From Microbacterium sp. B35-30 (GTDB lineage: Bacteria; Actinomycetota; Actinomycetes; Actinomycetales; Microbacteriaceae): a stretch of 64,000 nt of DNA. Within the stretch, counting starts at the first letter, position 1. Each line of letters begins with the position of its first letter. Both the position numbers and the translations under genes were made by a program. This document shows, in pieces, positions 60,951-64,000 of this stretch. Under the pieces are notes generated by a model that made no database searches, was not told the origin of the DNA, and saw only the letters and a list, made by a program, of their open reading frames with translations. The DNA is taken from contig NZ_MWLQ01000016.1 of assembly GCF_010634855.1 (NCBI RefSeq), forward strand, positions 44,668 through 108,667, in the 5' to 3' direction.

Positions 60951-61002
60951 AAATATACCCTCTCGCGATTCCCTGGCACCGGAGTCGCGAGAGGGTATAT
61001 TT
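60951..61002. repeat. TACCCTYTCGCG palindrome, copy C
   Basis: A perfect 18-base inverted repeat (60951-60968 with 60985-61002) encloses a 16-base loop and lies between the convergent stops of trpE(G) and rseP. It may act as their shared terminator, but copy A lies between divergent genes. Confidence 0.85.
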
Positions 61003-61007
61003 CCGCG

Positions 61008-62303
61008 TCAGATGAGCGAGACGGGGTTGAACAGGTCGGCGAGGATCAGGATGCCGCCCATCACCAGCAGTGCGATGAAGACGGCGAAGGTCACCGGCAC
61101 GAGCTTGGTCGCATCGACCGGCTTCGGCGGCGGCCGGTTGAACAGCTTCGCCCACGCGCGCTTGAGTCCGTCCCACAGCGCGACGGCGACGTGCCCGCCG
61201 TCCAGCGGCAGCAGCGGGATGAGGTTGAAGACGAAGAGGGCGATGTTGAGCGAGGCCAGGAGCGAGAGGAACCCCGCGACCCGATTCAGGATCGGCGAGT
61301 CCGCTGCGGCCACCTCGCCGGAGAGCCGCCCCGCCCCCACGATGCTGAGCGGGCCGTTCGGGTCGCGCTCTTCGCCGGTGACGAGGTCGACGCCCGTCTC
61401 CCACACCTTCGCGGGAAGCTGCCAGATGATCCCCGCGACGGCTCCGACGTTCTGCAAGGCCATCTGCGGTCCGGCCAAGATCGGCTGTGTGACGTAATCG
61501 ACGGACGGGCCGATGCCGACGAAGCCGATCTCCTCGGTGCTGGTCGTGCCGTCGGCGGCCGTCACCTCGGCCTGGATCGCCGCAGGCGTCACCTGCAGAC
61601 TCTGCTCGGTGCCGTCGCGCTCGACGACGAACGTCAGCTGCTCGCCGGGTGAGGAGCGGATGATGGCGGTCGCCTCGTCGAAGTCCGCGACCGGCTCGCC
61701 GTCGATCGACACGATCGTGTCGCCGGCCTGGATGCCCGCCTCTTCGGCGGGGGCGGCGGGCGCGGATTCGGCGCATTCGCTCGAGCTCGTGGTCGGGACG
61801 CACTCCGAGAGCCGGGCGACGGTGGTCGTCGCGGTCTGCACGCCGATGCCCGTCAGGAGGATCGCGAACAGCACCATGGCGAACAGGAGGTTCATGACCG
61901 GGCCGCCGAGCATCACGACGATGCGCTTCCAGACCGGCAGGCGGTAGAAGACGTGTGCGTCATCATCGCCGTGCACCGTCTCGTCGTTGGCGTCGCGGGC
62001 GTCCTGCACCATCGTGGCGAAGAAGCCGCCGGCGGCGCGTCCACCCCGGCTCGCGGCCTGGGGAGAGGGCGGATACATCCCGGCCATAGAGATGTAGCCG
62101 CCCACCGGGAAGGCCTTGAAGCCGTACTCGGTGCCGCGGATGCGTCGGGACCACAGCGTGGGCCCGAAGCCGATCATGTACTGGCCGACGCGGACGCCGA
62201 ACTTCTTCGCGGGCCACAGGTGGCCGAGCTCGTGCAGCGCGATCGACACGGCGAGGCCCACGACCATGAGCACGACACCGATGACGAACGCGAGGATCTC
62301 CAC
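61008..62303 (-). CDS. rseP: Site-2 protease RseP (M50 metalloprotease)
   Basis: The 431-residue intramembrane zinc protease has HELGH at 24-28 in the first helix, 'RLPVWKRIVVMLGGPVMNLLFA' in the second conserved segment, a PDZ domain (about 165-250, 'AEEAGIQAGDTIVSIDGEPV'), and the second metal site 'LIPLLPLDGGHVAVAL'. It cleaves membrane-bound anti-sigma factors or remnant signal peptides. GTG 62303 has TACCGT six bases upstream. In relatives it sits with dxr and ispG; here ispG is separated by ltrA and trpE(G). Confidence 0.95.
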   Translation of the reverse strand: MEILAFVIGVVLMVVGLAVSIALHELGHLWPAKKFGVRVGQYMIGFGPTLWSRRIRGTEYGFKAFPVGGYISMAGMYPPSPQAASRGGRAAGGFFATMVQDARDANDETVHGDDDAHVFYRLPVWKRIVVMLGGPVMNLLFAMVLFAILLTGIGVQTATTTVARLSECVPTTSSSECAESAPAAPAEEAGIQAGDTIVSIDGEPVADFDEATAIIRSSPGEQLTFVVERDGTEQSLQVTPAAIQAEVTAADGTTSTEEIGFVGIGPSVDYVTQPILAGPQMALQNVGAVAGIIWQLPAKVWETGVDLVTGEERDPNGPLSIVGAGRLSGEVAAADSPILNRVAGFLSLLASLNIALFVFNLIPLLPLDGGHVAVALWDGLKRAWAKLFNRPPPKPVDATKLVPVTFAVFIALLVMGGILILADLFNPVSLI

Positions 62304-62309
62304 ACGCCC

Positions 62310-62315
62310 ACGGTA
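62310..62315 (-). promoter_or_regulatory. -10 element of a leaderless promoter for rseP
   Basis: TACCGT on the minus strand, six bases before GTG 62303. Confidence 0.55.
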
Positions 62316-62398
62316 CCCGCGTGATGCTTTGAGTTGGGTGTGACGGTGCACGCGAGGGCTGCCGCGCTCCTCCCCTAAGCTCGAGGCGAGGAGGAGCC

Positions 62399-62962
62399 GT
62401 GACCCCACGCCACGTGCGCGCGCTGCGCGGCACTGCCGCTGCGTGGGTTGCCACCGTCGTCGCCGCCACTGCCCACACGCTCGCGGGCGGCGGAGCGCCC
62501 TCCCCCGCACTGGTGGCCGCCGTCGGCATCCTCGCCTCGCCGTTCGCTGTCGGCCTGATCGGGCGGCGCCTGTCCGCGTGGCGCGTGGGTGCGACCGTGC
62601 TCGCGAGCCAGGCGCTCTTCCACGTCGCCTTCGCCGTCACGGCCGACGCGGACGCTGCGGCGCTGCACGGGCACCACGTGACCCACCTCGGCGGCGATCT
62701 GAGCGCCCTCGTCGTCCCCGACGCACCCATGCTCGCCGCCCATGTGCTCGCCGCGTTCGGCACCGTCCTGGCACTCCACGGCGGAGAGCGGATGCTGCGC
62801 GCCCTGGGCAGCGGCATCCGATCGATCTTCACGCGGGTGCGGGGCATCGCGTCGCGTGTGCCCACGCCGAGGCTGCCTGCCGCGCAGGCACCCACGCGCG
62901 GTGCCGCGCCGCGCATCCTCCTGTCCGACGTCTCACGGCGCGGACCACCCGCCTTCGCCTGA
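62399..62962 (+). CDS. Membrane protein upstream of the YcnI copper protein
   Basis: The 187-residue protein has about four membrane helices (10-28, 35-55, 62-82, 106-128) and a basic, low-complexity C-terminus. The loop after helix 3 has a cluster of histidines ('DADAAALHGHHVTHLGGD'), which could bind metal. It is separated from ycnI by 136 bases on the same strand, and actinobacterial ycnI genes often have such a neighbour. I do not recognise the family. GTG 62399 follows a good GAGGAGGAG Shine-Dalgarno. Confidence 0.7.
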   Translation: MTPRHVRALRGTAAAWVATVVAATAHTLAGGGAPSPALVAAVGILASPFAVGLIGRRLSAWRVGATVLASQALFHVAFAVTADADAAALHGHHVTHLGGDLSALVVPDAPMLAAHVLAAFGTVLALHGGERMLRALGSGIRSIFTRVRGIASRVPTPRLPAAQAPTRGAAPRILLSDVSRRGPPAFA

Positions 62963-63098
62963 GCGGCGCCTCGAGCGCCGCACCCGTCGCCGGCCGCGCC
63001 CGATGCGCACGCCGGATTCACCCGCGTACGCGCACTCGCCGCGACGCGTCGTTCGGCCGTCCGCGCCGACGACCTCGACGAAAGACGAAAGCACACTC

Positions 63099-63809
63099 AT
63101 GACCACGCACTCCCCCCTGTCCCGCAGCCGCCGCATCGCGATCGGTGCGACCGCCGGCCTCGCCCTGGCGCTCGGCGCGCCACTCGCCGCGTCCGCGCAC
63201 GTCCATGTGAACCCCGGGACGGCGTCCGCCGGCGGCACCGAGACGCTCGCGTTCTCGTTCTCGCACGGCTGCGACGGCTCCCCCACGACCGCCCTCGCCA
63301 TCGACATCCCCGACGGAGTCGGCAACGTGACGCCGGCTGTCCAGGGCGGCTGGAGCATCACGCGCGAACTCGGCGCGGACGGCGTGCCGACCCGCGTCGT
63401 CTACACCGCCGCCACCCCCGTCGAGGACGGCCTCAAGGCGACCGTCTCGATGGATGTGCTCTTCACCGAGGACGCGGCCGGCACGACCCTCGCCTTCCCG
63501 GTGACCCAGACCTGCGCCGAGGGCGAGACGGCGTGGACGCAGATCGCCGAGGAGGGTGAGGACCCCCACGACCTCGACGCACCGGCGCCGCTGATCGAGG
63601 TGGGCGCCGTCGCGGCCGACACCGGCCACGACACCGCCGCGGCCACGCAGCACACGGCCGACGAGGACGCCGAAGCCAGCGCCGAGACGGCGGATGCGGC
63701 ATCCGCCTCCTCGGCCGACCCGGTCGCCCGCTGGCTCGCCGCCGGCGGACTCGCCGCGGGGCTCGCAGCGCTCGTGATCGTCCTCGTGCGCGGCCGCCGC
63801 AAGGCCTGA
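63099..63809 (+). CDS. YcnI-family copper-binding protein (DUF1775)
   Basis: The 236-residue protein has a Sec signal peptide ending ASA (1-33). Predicted cleavage leaves His34 (HVHVNPG) as the new N-terminus, which is the copper ligand in B. subtilis YcnI. The DUF1775 domain follows (about 34-165), then an Asp/Ala-rich stalk and a C-terminal membrane helix (about 210-230) that anchors it outside the cell. It is likely a copper metallochaperone. ATG 63099 has no strong Shine-Dalgarno (AAAGACGAAAGCAC). Confidence 0.9.
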   Translation: MTTHSPLSRSRRIAIGATAGLALALGAPLAASAHVHVNPGTASAGGTETLAFSFSHGCDGSPTTALAIDIPDGVGNVTPAVQGGWSITRELGADGVPTRVVYTAATPVEDGLKATVSMDVLFTEDAAGTTLAFPVTQTCAEGETAWTQIAEEGEDPHDLDAPAPLIEVGAVAADTGHDTAAATQHTADEDAEASAETADAASASSADPVARWLAAGGLAAGLAALVIVLVRGRRKA

Positions 63810-63871
63810 CCCGGCAGGGCCGTTGGCCCGCGGGCGAGGCACCGCCGCCCGCGGGCCCCTCTGCCCGGGCC

Positions 63872-63952
63872 GTTGAGCGAGCGAGGAACGAGCGAGACGA
63901 AACGCCTGAACCCACGAGCAAGCGCCGTTTCGTCTCGCTTCGCTCGCTCAAC
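63872..63952. repeat. Dispersed GAGCGAGGAACGAG repeat, inverted pair
   Basis: The arms 63872-63904 and 63926-63952 are inverted copies and form a hairpin with a bulge. This is the same element as at 23355-23597 and 24549-24611. Confidence 0.85.
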
Positions 63953-63983
63953 GACCGGACACGACGACACGCAAGGACTCCCC

Positions 63984-64000
63984 ATGACCGACACGCTCGC
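63984..64000 (+). CDS. Start of a further gene after ycnI (truncated by window end)
   Basis: ATG 63984 is preceded by AAGGA nine bases upstream and reads MTDTL before the window ends. It follows ycnI on the same strand and could be a copper-related gene, but only five codons are visible. Confidence 0.35.

Overview
The window is high-GC DNA (roughly 70% by eye), densely coded, with short intergenic gaps, many GTG starts and frequent 4-base ATGA or GTGA gene overlaps. The gene content and order (proS, nusA, ylxR, infB, rbfA, truB and ribF near each other; ispG and rseP nearby; a fused PhzE-like anthranilate synthase; a YcnI copper protein) point to an actinobacterium of the Microbacteriaceae, most likely Microbacterium. 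I assign this from protein style and synteny only. There is no prophage, IS element, CRISPR array, rRNA or tRNA that I can see. It reads as ordinary chromosome with a few accessory patches.

Layout. 1-7.2 kb: the end of an MFS exporter, an EamA exporter, an AraC regulator divergent from an NmrA-like oxidoreductase, YceI, FKBP, PrsW protease and a fumarylacetoacetase-fold hydrolase. 7.3-14.5 kb: a small DUF4190-like membrane protein, aspA, a CpdA-like phosphodiesterase, a PiT phosphate transporter with a small partner, and a prolyl oligopeptidase. 14.5-15.9 kb: an accessory patch in which a gene for a winged-helix plus PD-(D/E)XK-like protein lies between structurally matched hairpins, one of them duplicated. 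15.9-23.3 kb: pfkA, an SNF2 helicase, a lipoprotein, a glycerophosphodiesterase, coaBC and an NRDE protein. 23.3-28.1 kb: a patch of dispersed repeats, then a deoxyribose operon (regulator, deoC, aldehyde dehydrogenase and a catalytically empty aldehyde dehydrogenase homologue). 28.2-38.8 kb: membrane proteins, then ribF, truB, a nucleoside kinase, mutY, rbfA, infB, ylxR and nusA. 38.9-48 kb: a membrane-domain/lipase fusion, DUF1206, a flavin-binding stress protein, an acetate transporter, a PhoX phosphatase, a LOG-like protein and a glycosyltransferase. 48-56 kb: proS, an ECF sigma factor with its partner, an RNB nuclease, BenE, a phosphoesterase and a kinase-fold protein. 56-64 kb: ispG, ltrA, an attenuator-controlled trpE(G), rseP, and the start of a copper locus.

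Regulation is unusually readable. At least twelve genes have a TANNNT hexamer followed by exactly six bases and then the start codon, the signature of leaderless transcripts. One of these is a 12-residue Trp-Trp leader peptide followed by alternative hairpins ahead of trpE(G). PhoX, the PiT transporter and the glycerophosphodiesterase each have 11-base-period direct repeats upstream that may be PHO boxes. Several terminators share a GCGGATGC core. A family of palindromes built on TACCCTYTCGCG occurs in three intergenic regions.
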